Source: an uncultured Prevotellaceae bacterium (GTDB lineage Bacteria; Bacteroidota; Bacteroidia; Bacteroidales; Muribaculaceae). Taken from it: DNA of 9,444 bases. Location: NCBI GenBank assembly GCA_900556245.1, contig USOC01000025.1, positions 1-9,444 of the forward strand, given 5' to 3'. The first letter of the stretch is position 1, and the number at the start of each line of letters is the position of its first letter. Under the pieces are notes generated by a model, which was not told where the DNA came from, searched no databases, and was given only the letters and a program-made list of their open reading frames with translations. This document shows, piece by piece, positions 1 through 7,826 of the stretch. The translations under genes were made by a program, and so were the position numbers.

Positions 1-824
1 AGTTGTTCCGTCGTACGCGTGCCGATGATGACCGATGTCACAGATCGGTTGGCCAGCAACCATGCAATAGCCATCTGTGCCAATGTCTGCCCGCGGCGAA
101 GCGCCAAGTCGTTGAGAGCCGCGACCTTCCGCAGCACATCCTCTCCGATATCATCCTTCTTCAGATAATGGCCTTGAGCAATACGCGAGTCTGCGGGAAT
201 GCCATGCAGATACTTGTCAGTCAGGATTCCCTGGGCGACAGGGCAGAAAGCGGTAAATCCGATTCCTTCGCGGCCGAGGGAAGGGAGGATGGCTTCCTCC
301 ACATTGCGAAACGTCATGTTATACTTGCCCTGATAAATCAGACACGGCACCTTGCTGTCACGCAAATATTTTGCGGAATAAAGCAGCTTATCGGCCGGAT
401 AATTGGACAGACCGACATAGAGCGCCTTGCCTTGGCGAACGATGTCGACGAGCGCCTGCATCGTCTCGTCAATCGGCGTATGCTCATCGTAGCGGTGAGA
501 ATAGAAAATGTCCACATAGTCGAGGCTCATGCGCCGCAGCGACTCGTCAATGCTTGTCATCAGCATCTTGCGTGACGACCCCACCCCGTAAGGTCCTTCC
601 CACATATTGTAGCCGGCCTTTGTCGTCACAATCATTTCGTGACGATAGGGGCGCAAATTGTCGCGATATACGCGTCCGAACGTTTCTTCCGCCCCTCCGA
701 AAGGCGGACCGTAGTTGTTAGCAAGATCAAAACAGGTAATCCCATGGTCAAAAGCATAAAGCATCTTCTCCCGCGATTCCTCCAATGGGTTGATACCTCC
801 GAAATTCCACCAAAAACCCAACGC
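1..824 (-). CDS. Aldo/keto reductase, YghZ/Kv-beta-like group; C-terminus outside window, 5' end abnormal
   Basis: This is probably a cytoplasmic NADPH-dependent reductase of aldehydes or ketones with a TIM-barrel fold. The frame reads without interruption from ALGFWWNFGGINP to IIGTRTTEQL at the window edge, about 274 residues; the family usually has about 330, so some 45 are missing at the C-terminus. Family motifs visible are FDLANNYGPPFGGAE (catalytic Asp and Tyr), TTKAGYNMWEGPYG (catalytic Lys), DYVDIFYSHR (catalytic His), YVGLSNYPADK and SVTSVIIGTRT (nucleotide-binding end). The call is firm; the physiological substrate is unknown. The 5' end is odd. Homologues have roughly 17 residues before LGFWW, but here the upstream frame lies inside the end of argH, has no ATG, and meets a stop at 909-911. 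The first in-frame ATG is at 764, inside the barrel. Possible starts are a TTG (887 or 899) within argH or the ATG at 764; otherwise the gene is a 5'-truncated remnant. The end given, 824, is where homology begins, not a proven start. Confidence 0.85.
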
Positions 825-828
825 ACAA

Positions 829-2169
829 TCATTCAGCCAGCAGATTGTCGACAGCCCGATGATAGTCTTCAAACCGGAAATCTGCAAACGTACGCTCAAA
901 CAGTCCGGCTATCCTGTCGTTGCAAAGATTGCCGATTGAACCGGCATGCGTGTGCTCCACATGCTTGTGCGGCTCAAAACGCCCGGCCTCAATGTCGAGT
1001 CCGACTTTCTTGTATGCGTCGCGGAACGGCATTCCTCCGCGCGTCAGGCGATTCACTTCCTCTACAGAGAACATCAGCCTGTAGCGTTCGTCATCGGCAA
1101 TGTCTGTTCTCACTTCGATTTTCGACAACATGGCTTCAGTCATGTCGAGAATCTCCTTCAGCTCGTCAAAAGCCGGAAGGAAGGCTTCTTTGATGAGCTG
1201 CATGACGCGGAAATATCCGGATGGCAGGTTGTTTGCAATCAATGTGATTTGTGAGGGCAATGCCTGAAGCCGGTTGCATTTGGCCCGTGTCAGTTCGAAC
1301 ACGTCCGGATTTTTCTTATGCGGCATAATCGAAGATCCGGTGGTATATTCGTCGGGCAGGCGAATAAAACCAAAATTCTGGGAATTGTAGAGACAGGCGT
1401 CATACGCCAGACGCGAAACCGTGGCGGCGATTCCGGCCAGGGCATTCGCCACGATGCGCTCGGTCTTGCCACGCCCCATTTGTGCATACACCGCATTGTA
1501 TGCCATTGACTCAAACCCAAGCAAGCGTGTCGTCATCTCGCGGTCGAGCGGGAACGACGACCCATAGCCGGCCGCAGACCCCAACGGGTTGCGATTAGCC
1601 ACACGATAGGCAGCCCGCAACACCTCCAGATCGTCAGCGAGACTCTCGGCATACGCGCCAAACCAAAGCCCGAACGAGGATGGCATAGCTACCTGAAGAT
1701 GAGTGTAACCGGGCAGCAGCACGTCCTTATGACGCTCGCTTTGACGAAGCAGGGTGGCAAACAGACGTCTGACCGCCCCGGCGACCGACTCTATTTCCGA
1801 TCGGATAAACAGTTTCAAGTCGACAAGCACCTGATCGTTGCGGGAACGTCCGGAATGGATTTTCTTTCCCACATCGCCAAGCCGGCGTGTCAGCATTAAT
1901 TCCACCTGGGAATGGACATCCTCCACCCCTTTCTCTATTTCAAAACGTCCGGCTTCCGCCTCACGATAGATTGCACGCAGCTCCGACAGCAGCAGACGCA
2001 ACTCCTCTGCCGTCAAAAGTCCGATGCTCTCAAGCATCGTGATGTGGGCCATAGAGCCGAGCACATCATAAGGAGCAAGATAAAGATCCATCTCGCGGTC
2101 ACGCCCTACCGTGTACGCCTCAACGTCATGGTTGACTTCCACGGATTTTTCCCAAAGTTTGGATGACAT
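829..2169 (-). CDS. argH: Argininosuccinate lyase
   Basis: ArgH catalyses the last step of arginine biosynthesis in the cytoplasm, splitting argininosuccinate into arginine and fumarate; the enzyme is a homotetramer of the fumarase/aspartase superfamily. The 446 residues match the usual Bacteroidales length. Visible landmarks are VGRDREMDLYL near the N-terminus, SGRSRNDQ (residues 106-113), PGYTHLQ with the catalytic-site His157, NPLGSAAGYGSSFPL, and the superfamily signature GSSIMPHKKNPD (278-289), which carries the mobile-loop catalytic serine. The C-terminus with HTHAGSIGNLCND followed by a short helical tail is normal. The start at MSSKLWEKSVEV agrees with family N-termini, and no Shine-Dalgarno sequence is present, as is usual in this phylum. 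The stop codon lies against the abnormal 5' end of the aldo/keto reductase, so the two genes are probably co-transcribed. No other arg gene is in the window. Confidence 0.97.
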   Translation of the reverse strand: MSSKLWEKSVEVNHDVEAYTVGRDREMDLYLAPYDVLGSMAHITMLESIGLLTAEELRLLLSELRAIYREAEAGRFEIEKGVEDVHSQVELMLTRRLGDVGKKIHSGRSRNDQVLVDLKLFIRSEIESVAGAVRRLFATLLRQSERHKDVLLPGYTHLQVAMPSSFGLWFGAYAESLADDLEVLRAAYRVANRNPLGSAAGYGSSFPLDREMTTRLLGFESMAYNAVYAQMGRGKTERIVANALAGIAATVSRLAYDACLYNSQNFGFIRLPDEYTTGSSIMPHKKNPDVFELTRAKCNRLQALPSQITLIANNLPSGYFRVMQLIKEAFLPAFDELKEILDMTEAMLSKIEVRTDIADDERYRLMFSVEEVNRLTRGGMPFRDAYKKVGLDIEAGRFEPHKHVEHTHAGSIGNLCNDRIAGLFERTFADFRFEDYHRAVDNLLAE

Positions 2170-2227
2170 ATATTTGTTCTGATTGATTCTATTCCACAGA
2201 TTGGAGTCTTAAGACCCGCTGTCGAAG

Positions 2228-2235
2228 CAAATTTA
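2228..2235 (-). promoter_or_regulatory. Candidate -7 box for argH
   Basis: Read on the minus strand this is TAAATTTG, an exact match to the Bacteroides -7 consensus TAnnTTTG. It would start transcription near 2221, giving a leader of about 50 nt before the argH ATG. A good -33 TTTG is missing at the usual 19-21 bp; the nearest TTG (2262-2264) is 26 bp away. The assignment therefore rests on the -7 box and its position. Confidence 0.4.
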
Positions 2236-2348
2236 CGCAAAAAAATGGCATTCCTCCTATTCAACATCGATTCCTAACGTGAAAAAAATCATAAATCACC
2301 CCGACATCAAAAAAAACAATACTTTTTTTGAAAAAAACGACGAAAAGC

Positions 2349-2379
2349 TTTGCAAATTAAAAATTCCGCATTACCTTTG
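2349..2379 (+). promoter_or_regulatory. Promoter of tRNA-Lys
   Basis: TTTG (2349-2352) and TACCTTTG (2372-2379) are separated by 19 bp, an exact fit to the Bacteroidetes primary-sigma promoter (TTTG at -33, TAnnTTTG at -7). Transcription would start around 2386, about a dozen bases before the mature tRNA. Upstream, 2282-2337 is packed with A and T runs that could act like an UP element, as is common at stable-RNA promoters; that last point is inference. Confidence 0.75.
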
Positions 2380-2398
2380 CATCCGAAATCAACGGAAT

Positions 2399-2471
2399 GA
2401 CTCCGTAGCTCAGTTGGTAGAGCAAATGACTCTTAATCATTGGGTCGAGAGTTCGAGCCTCTCCGGGGTCA
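2399..2471 (+). tRNA. tRNA-Lys (anticodon CTT)
   Basis: The 73-nt gene folds as a standard cloverleaf. The acceptor arm GACTCCG pairs with CGGGGTC (one G-T pair). The D arm is GCTC/GAGC, the anticodon arm AATGA/TCATT has loop CTCTTAA, and the T arm GAGAG/CTCTC has loop TTCGAGC. The anticodon is CTT at 2432-2434, which reads the lysine codon AAG. The discriminator base is A2471, and CCA is not encoded, so it must be added after transcription. The gene stands alone between a strong promoter and an intrinsic terminator, so it is a single-tRNA transcription unit. Confidence 0.97.
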
Positions 2472-2480
2472 CAACTTAGA

Positions 2481-2511
2481 AGCAGTTAGCCAGTCGGTTA
2501 GCTGCTTTTTT
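2481..2511 (+). terminator. Intrinsic terminator of tRNA-Lys
   Basis: An 11-bp stem (2481-2491 with 2496-2506, two G-T pairs) closes a 4-base loop AGTC and is followed by a run of six T ending at 2511. It begins ten bases after the tRNA, as expected for a single-gene tRNA unit. Transcription from the right (susD) converges on this point. Confidence 0.88.
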
Positions 2512-2655
2512 CATATCCACTTCCAAATTGCGGCACTCGCCAGAATATTCCACTTAATTTTTTTGCATTTACTCACTATTGTTCATACGCGAAAGCCAAC
2601 AAACAGACGATCCATCACAGAAAAAGGCCTAAAGTTAAACCAGCTGCCAAACAAC

Positions 2656-2685
2656 AAAAAAGCGGGACGCATAGATGCGCCCCGC
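2656..2685 (-). terminator. Intrinsic terminator of the susCD operon
   Basis: On the minus strand a GC-rich stem of up to 11 bp (2675-2685 with 2662-2672, one G-T pair, tight loop) is followed by six T, seen as A at 2656-2661 on the plus strand. It lies about 40 bp past the susD stop. It closes the two-gene operon, so no further gene belongs to it downstream. There is no T run on the plus side, so it works in one direction only. Confidence 0.88.
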
Positions 2686-2723
2686 CTTAAATATGCCGAA
2701 TCAGTTTTGGCTGTCAAATCGTA

Positions 2724-4598
2724 TTACTGTTGGTTTGAATCCCACCAAACGTTCAATGTGGCGATTTGTTTCGACTTGAACCATTCCTTACCACCGTCTT
2801 TCGGAAGATCGTGGGCTCCGGGAACTTCATTTCCGATAGCCTCCAAGTTGATGGTATTGTAACTTTGCTCAATGTCGGCAGGCGCCCAACGACGCGGGCC
2901 CTTTCCTTCCGGGCAATATGTCAGGTAGTTCGGGTTTGTGCGATATTCGTACGACTTGTTCCATTCCAAGAACACATTCGGATCAAAGTCATGACGACGG
3001 AAATCATTCCAAGTCTCTACCATAAATTCCTCGGAAATCAACTTTTGGGTCATAATAGTACCCATCAGATTCTGTGTTGCGGCCTTCGCAATTACATTGT
3101 CAACGTAGTTGTCGATATCTGCCTGCTGCATCGGAACAAACGACGGACACTTGCTCAACGTAGGATCCCCGGACACCCATTTGTTCAACTGATCGTTGAC
3201 AGCCTCCATATGAGCTTTAACGGCCTTCTTAAGAGCGTCAACAGCACCTCCGTTATCGCCTTTTCTGGCAAGGACCTCAGCCTTGATAAAGCAAGCCTCC
3301 CAATAAGACCCGAGATAAGTCGGGGTATCCGGACGAACCTGGAAAATACTGCTCATCGCAGATGCGTCGTTACCGCTTTCGGCACGCCAGAGCAAATCGA
3401 CATTGCTATGGTATCCCTTACTGCTTGAACGAGTCTGCACATAGATTGTATCACCCTGACGCTCTGTTAATTTAGTATCGCAGAACCATGATCCCTTTTC
3501 CTTGTCCCAAGAGACCGCATAAGGACCGGAGTTGGCCGTGATGTTGGAATTGATAATGTCAACAGGTGCGGAACGACGCCACTTCCCGTCATCCGACCAT
3601 TTGACGTCGGCGGGCGTCGAAGCGGATTTCTGCGAACGAGCCCACGGGATAAACCTGTCGGCACGCGGGTCTTCCACTCCAAGTCCCATAAAGTTGGTCA
3701 GGTTGTCGTAGTAGGTCTTCGTCACATAGAAGTTCGAGTTCATACCCACGCAAGAGAACATCGTGTTGTAGTCTACAGTTTCGTTCCAACCGAGAACGTC
3801 GTGCGTATTGCCGTTTGTATCAGTGTGGCGGATTACCGTATTGTCATCATTGCTCTGCATGGCAAGATCCAGACAACGGAGAATTTCCTGTTCGTCGTAT
3901 TTTCCCTCTTTATACGAACCGGCTTCTTTCTTTGAAAGGTGGTTCAGCCAACGAGCCTTCAACAGATAGGCGAACTTCAGCCATTTGGCCTTGTCACCGC
4001 CATTCCAGCTGTCGCCTTGAGAAAGCGGAGTAGCTGTTACCGGCTGGTCTTTCTGAAGCAATTCGATGGCTTCGTCAATTTCTCCTAAAGCACCGATAAA
4101 AATGGTCTTGCCTGTGTCGAATTTAGGAGAGATAGCGCTTCCGAAAGCCTCTGTGTAAGGAATTTCGCCGAAAATATCGGTCATCAGCATAAAGCCGTAT
4201 GCGCGGAGCAACTTTGCGGCGCCTGCGTATTGATAGGCCTGATCGGCCATTGCCTTCTGATAAAGATTGTCCAAGTTGGGACCTACACCGACGAAGAACC
4301 ATTGATAGGTGTTCGCCCTGCGGGTTGACACACCGAGATTCCAAAGAGCCGCGCCCTTTTCGCGGGCGTTCGACATACGGAGGATATGACCGGTGTACAT
4401 CGCGGCATTTGAACCTGTATTCAAGTAATCGTGGCTCATATAGAATTGACACCACGGGAGAAGCATGTGATACTCCACGCTTTCTGCGGTCGGAGAGTTC
4501 GGGTCAACGTTGATGTCAAGCCAATCGTTACATCCAGTAAGCGAAAGGGCAAGAGCGCCGCCGACTATGAATGATTTTAAGATTTTCATTGTTTTCAA
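2724..4598 (-). CDS. SusD/RagB-family outer-membrane nutrient-binding lipoprotein
   Basis: This is the surface lipoprotein partner of the TonB-dependent channel encoded just upstream; SusD-like proteins sit as a hinged lid on the SusC barrel and capture the substrate. The signal peptide is of the lipoprotein type, with lipobox LTGC at residues 20-23 making Cys23 the lipidated residue. NDWLDINVDPNSPT then follows, the typical N-terminus of the SusD-like group in PF12741/PF12771 as I recall it. Alpha-helical TPR-like stretches follow, for example KLLRAYGFMLMTDIFGEIPY (129-148) and KAKWLKFAYLLKARWLNHLS (203-222). The C-terminal part has SEEFMVETWNDFRRHDF (522-538), the equivalent of the usual W-x-D-x-R-R segment. 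The length, 624 residues, is at the large end of the family. Two starts are possible (Met1 or Met4, MKTMK); both give a good signal peptide. It is the last gene before the terminator. The substrate (glycan or peptide) cannot be told from sequence. Confidence 0.95.
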   Translation of the reverse strand: MKTMKILKSFIVGGALALSLTGCNDWLDINVDPNSPTAESVEYHMLLPWCQFYMSHDYLNTGSNAAMYTGHILRMSNAREKGAALWNLGVSTRRANTYQWFFVGVGPNLDNLYQKAMADQAYQYAGAAKLLRAYGFMLMTDIFGEIPYTEAFGSAISPKFDTGKTIFIGALGEIDEAIELLQKDQPVTATPLSQGDSWNGGDKAKWLKFAYLLKARWLNHLSKKEAGSYKEGKYDEQEILRCLDLAMQSNDDNTVIRHTDTNGNTHDVLGWNETVDYNTMFSCVGMNSNFYVTKTYYDNLTNFMGLGVEDPRADRFIPWARSQKSASTPADVKWSDDGKWRRSAPVDIINSNITANSGPYAVSWDKEKGSWFCDTKLTERQGDTIYVQTRSSSKGYHSNVDLLWRAESGNDASAMSSIFQVRPDTPTYLGSYWEACFIKAEVLARKGDNGGAVDALKKAVKAHMEAVNDQLNKWVSGDPTLSKCPSFVPMQQADIDNYVDNVIAKAATQNLMGTIMTQKLISEEFMVETWNDFRRHDFDPNVFLEWNKSYEYRTNPNYLTYCPEGKGPRRWAPADIEQSYNTINLEAIGNEVPGAHDLPKDGGKEWFKSKQIATLNVWWDSNQQ

Positions 4599-4613
4599 TA
4601 GTTAGTTGGGTTG

Positions 4614-7600
4614 TTAGAAAGTCAAATTAACACCAAATGAGAAGCTTGCAGTCGAAGGAACGCCGCAATAGTCGATACCTACAGAAGAAGAGCCTACAGC
4701 ACCCGAGCCGGCAGCCGCCACTTCCGGGTCGCCGTCGTAGTTCGAGAATACGCAAAGATAGTTGGCTGTTGCCGTAATCGATGCACGTTGAAGTACTTTC
4801 GTCGTTACCATCAACTTCTTCGGCAATTCGTAAGAAAGAGAAATTGTACGGAGACGGAAAGAGTTGACTTCCTTCATGAAGTTTGCGCTTTCGATGGTAT
4901 AGTAATCAGAATAGTAGTTGTTGATAATCACGTCGCCACTGGTCTTCTTACCATTGAAATCGTAAGTCTTGCCTGCTTCAAACACATAGTTTCTGTCTTC
5001 CCAAACCGGTTTGTCTTTTGTTCCCGTGTTGAACACACCGTTGATTTCGAGACGCTCACGGTTTTCAGTCAGCTTGCTGACACCGGCTCCGGTCATTGCA
5101 TACTGTGTTCCGTTGTAAACGTGTCCACCTACGCGGAACTCCCACAGCATATTGAATGTCAAGCCCTTCCAGCTAACAGTATTGTTCCAGCCTCCTTGGA
5201 ATTTCGGTTCGCGGTTACCGATTTCAAGTGTGCTACCAGCAGATGTCGGCATACCGTTCTTGTCAAGAATCAGCTTGCCCTGCTCGTTGCGTGCCCACTC
5301 CGAACCGGAAATAGCCATGAAGTTACCGTCGTTGAATGAAGCTGCCTTTACGTTGCCAACCTGTACGTCTGTCACATAAAGAACGTCAACACCGTCAATC
5401 AGGTTACCGACCTTACCACGGTTACCCGACATATTGATACCGGTTTCCCATGTCCAGTCTTTCGTCTGAATCGGCGTACCGCTGATGCTCAATTCCATAC
5501 CCTTGTTGTAAACGTCACCGGCATTCACCGAGTAGAGAATATAACCGGATGCGTTCGACAGACGCGGTGTAAGAATCTGGTTGTAAGAGTCGTTTGTATA
5601 GTATGCGTAGTCTACGCGCAAACGGTTCTTGAAGAATCGGAGGTCGATACCCACTTCCGTCGACTTCGTAATCTCCGGCTTCAAATATGGGTTACCGCGC
5701 TGCCAGTTGTTTCCGACACCGGTCACTCCACCGATAAAGTTTCCTACCGGCCACAAATAAGTATTGGTCACATACGGATTGGTATCCTTACCTACTTTCG
5801 CCCAAGACGCGCGAATCTTACCGAACGAGAATGGAGAATCGTTGTCGATTACGCCAAGGTCATTCAACAATTGAGAGAACACAAACGCACCGCTGACCGA
5901 CGGATAGAAGTACGAGCGGTTTTCAACCGGAAGTGTCGACGACCAGTCGTTACGGCCTGTGACTGTCAAGAATACGGTGTTCTTCCAGTCTGCACGGAAC
6001 TCGCCGAATACACCGACAAGACGCTTGCGGCTCTTCGAATTGGAGAAGTCGCGGTTGTTGTCGAGCGCATTGTCAAATGAATAGAATCCGGGAACTTGGA
6101 AGTTCCATGCCATACGATAGTTGCGGACAGACTTCGTGTCGTCGGTCGACGTACCAAGCATCAGGTTAAAATTGAAATCTCCGAACTGCTTGTTGAAGTT
6201 AGTCATGAAGTTGGTCGACAGATATTGATAGCGAAGCGAGTTTTCACTCAACATACCTTTCTGCCATTCTTCCTTGTAAACGCCGCCTGCTCCGATGGTG
6301 TTGGTATTTTCAGTTGTGTACGAGTCAATACCCATGCGATAGGAAACCCACCACCAGTCTGTAATGTCGGCGCGGACGGAGAAGTTACCGGTGAAACGTT
6401 CGGTGTTGTCTTCCATCTTGTTGTTGTGAAGAATCCAGTATGGGTTGTCACGCTCGTCGACTACGTCGAGACGGTCGCCGAACATACGGTAACGTGTTCC
6501 GTCTTCATTCATGAAGTGGGTCATGTCGTCTGTCGGAGACCAACGGTAAACTCCCTGCATCGTACCGGAACCTGACGAACCGTAGAGACCTGCGGAAGTA
6601 AGGGTTTTGTCTGTGCGCGCCTGAGAATAGGCTACGTTTGCACCAAACGTGAACATTTTGAATTTCTGTTCGCCGTTGAAACGGAAGGTGGTCTTCTTAT
6701 AGCCGGTAGTCGGGATAATACCGTCTTGGCTGAAGAACGAACCGGAAAGGAAGAAGTTTCCGGTCTTGTTACCGCCGGATACACTCAAGTTCGTATCCCA
6801 TGCGCCACCCTGTTCGAAGAAATCGCCGATATTGTCATATACCGGTGTTCCGTCTTCAATGCGGCTTCCCCAAGAGTTGTAGGAGAAATCGTCGAACGTA
6901 GTGTTGATGTAATTGCCTGCATCATCATAGTTGTCCTTCATGAAACCGCGACGATACTTCTTCTGCGTTTCAGGAAGATCCTTCACCCATGTCGTTGTAT
7001 ATTTCGTGGAGAAGTTGACTTCCGCACGTCCTTCCTTACCTTTCTTGGTCGTGATGATTACGACACCGGCTGATGCGCGCGAACCGTAGAGTGCGGCTGC
7101 GGCCGGACCTTTCAGCACCGACATGTTCTCGATGTCTTCAGGGTTGATGTCCATCACACGGTTGGAGTTGGTGGAAGCAGTGGAGGTCATACCGTCGAAA
7201 GCCGAGTTTCCGACTACGGATGTCGAGTTGTCATAAATGACTCCGTCCACTACAAACAACGGCTGGTTGTCGCGTTCAAGCGACGTACCGCCACGAAGAA
7301 TAATCTGCGAACCTGCACCTGCCGCTCCGGAAGTCTGGGTGATGTTCACACCGGCAATCTTTCCTGACAAAGAGTTAATCGGGTTGTTAGACTTGTTTTT
7401 CATCAATTCTTCAGCATCGATGTCGTCAATTGAGTAACCCAACGACTTTTTGTCTTTCTTCAAGCCAAGAGCAGTCACCACTACTTCATCAAGGTCGGTT
7501 ACGTTGCTCTGCATCTTGATTTCCAAGGTCTTTTGTGATCCGATTTTGATTTCCTGGGTCTTTTCCCCCACATAGGAAATCTGGAGCACATTTCCCGGCG

Positions 7601-7826
7601 CAACCGACAGCACAAACTTTCCGTCGACATCTGTGGCTACACCGCGCGATGTTCCTTTAACTGTGATGACAGCCCCTATCAGAGGCTCACCGTTGGAACC
7701 GTAAACGATTCCGGAGACTTCTCTGCTTTGGCTCTGTGCCGTTGCCGTAAATCCGTCTGACCCGCCGGTCAATGGACTACCGCAAGCAAGGAGAAGCGCT
7801 GCAAACAATGCACATTGTTTCTTCAT
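4614..7826 (-). CDS. SusC/RagA-family TonB-dependent outer-membrane receptor
   Basis: This is a TonB-dependent channel that imports a substrate captured by its SusD partner, powered by TonB-ExbBD. Domains in order: signal peptide (about 1-30); carboxypeptidase-regulatory-like beta domain (about 35-107, VSGIVYGSNGEPLIGAVITV, DVDGKF, ISYVGEKTQEI); TonB box DEVVVTALG (113-121); plug domain (about 122-262, with NSLSGKIAGVNI, FVVDGVIYDN and ENMSVLKGPAAAALYGSRAS); then a long beta-barrel ending in SFSFGVNLTF with the usual C-terminal aromatic residue. The 1070 residues are normal for the family. No STN domain lies before the regulatory-like domain, so it is not of the sigma/anti-sigma signalling type, and no such regulators are nearby. 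The gap to susD is 15 bp, so the two are one operon. The start codon sits in a small palindrome (7803-7820). The signal peptide contains an LLAC motif at residues 12-15. No strict TTTG/TAnnTTTG promoter was found upstream. Confidence 0.97.
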   Translation of the reverse strand: MKKQCALFAALLLACGSPLTGGSDGFTATAQSQSREVSGIVYGSNGEPLIGAVITVKGTSRGVATDVDGKFVLSVAPGNVLQISYVGEKTQEIKIGSQKTLEIKMQSNVTDLDEVVVTALGLKKDKKSLGYSIDDIDAEELMKNKSNNPINSLSGKIAGVNITQTSGAAGAGSQIILRGGTSLERDNQPLFVVDGVIYDNSTSVVGNSAFDGMTSTASTNSNRVMDINPEDIENMSVLKGPAAAALYGSRASAGVVIITTKKGKEGRAEVNFSTKYTTTWVKDLPETQKKYRRGFMKDNYDDAGNYINTTFDDFSYNSWGSRIEDGTPVYDNIGDFFEQGGAWDTNLSVSGGNKTGNFFLSGSFFSQDGIIPTTGYKKTTFRFNGEQKFKMFTFGANVAYSQARTDKTLTSAGLYGSSGSGTMQGVYRWSPTDDMTHFMNEDGTRYRMFGDRLDVVDERDNPYWILHNNKMEDNTERFTGNFSVRADITDWWWVSYRMGIDSYTTENTNTIGAGGVYKEEWQKGMLSENSLRYQYLSTNFMTNFNKQFGDFNFNLMLGTSTDDTKSVRNYRMAWNFQVPGFYSFDNALDNNRDFSNSKSRKRLVGVFGEFRADWKNTVFLTVTGRNDWSSTLPVENRSYFYPSVSGAFVFSQLLNDLGVIDNDSPFSFGKIRASWAKVGKDTNPYVTNTYLWPVGNFIGGVTGVGNNWQRGNPYLKPEITKSTEVGIDLRFFKNRLRVDYAYYTNDSYNQILTPRLSNASGYILYSVNAGDVYNKGMELSISGTPIQTKDWTWETGINMSGNRGKVGNLIDGVDVLYVTDVQVGNVKAASFNDGNFMAISGSEWARNEQGKLILDKNGMPTSAGSTLEIGNREPKFQGGWNNTVSWKGLTFNMLWEFRVGGHVYNGTQYAMTGAGVSKLTENRERLEINGVFNTGTKDKPVWEDRNYVFEAGKTYDFNGKKTSGDVIINNYYSDYYTIESANFMKEVNSFRLRTISLSYELPKKLMVTTKVLQRASITATANYLCVFSNYDGDPEVAAAGSGAVGSSSVGIDYCGVPSTASFSFGVNLTF
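7803..7820 (-). repeat. Palindrome over susC codons 3-8
   Basis: AAACAATG and CATTGTTT are perfect 8-bp inverted arms separated by two bases, located four bases after the susC ATG. In the mRNA it would form a 7-bp, AU-rich hairpin with a 4-base loop. It may be incidental coding sequence (KQCALF) or may influence translation start; the stem is weak. Confidence 0.5.

Noticed and set aside
3..575. 190-codon plus-strand ORF
   Set aside because: It lies opposite the aldo/keto reductase, whose reading frame carries clear family motifs over the same bases; the plus translation resembles nothing.
632..832. Minus-strand ORF starting at the ATGA that overlaps the argH stop
   Set aside because: Its translation is not reductase-like beyond the first codons and it runs out of frame with the motif-bearing reductase frame. 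It is kept only as a frameshift hypothesis in the findings.
2279..2862. Plus-strand ORFs across the tRNA and the end of susD
   Set aside because: They translate through a tRNA, two terminators and the antisense strand of susD; none has a family resemblance.
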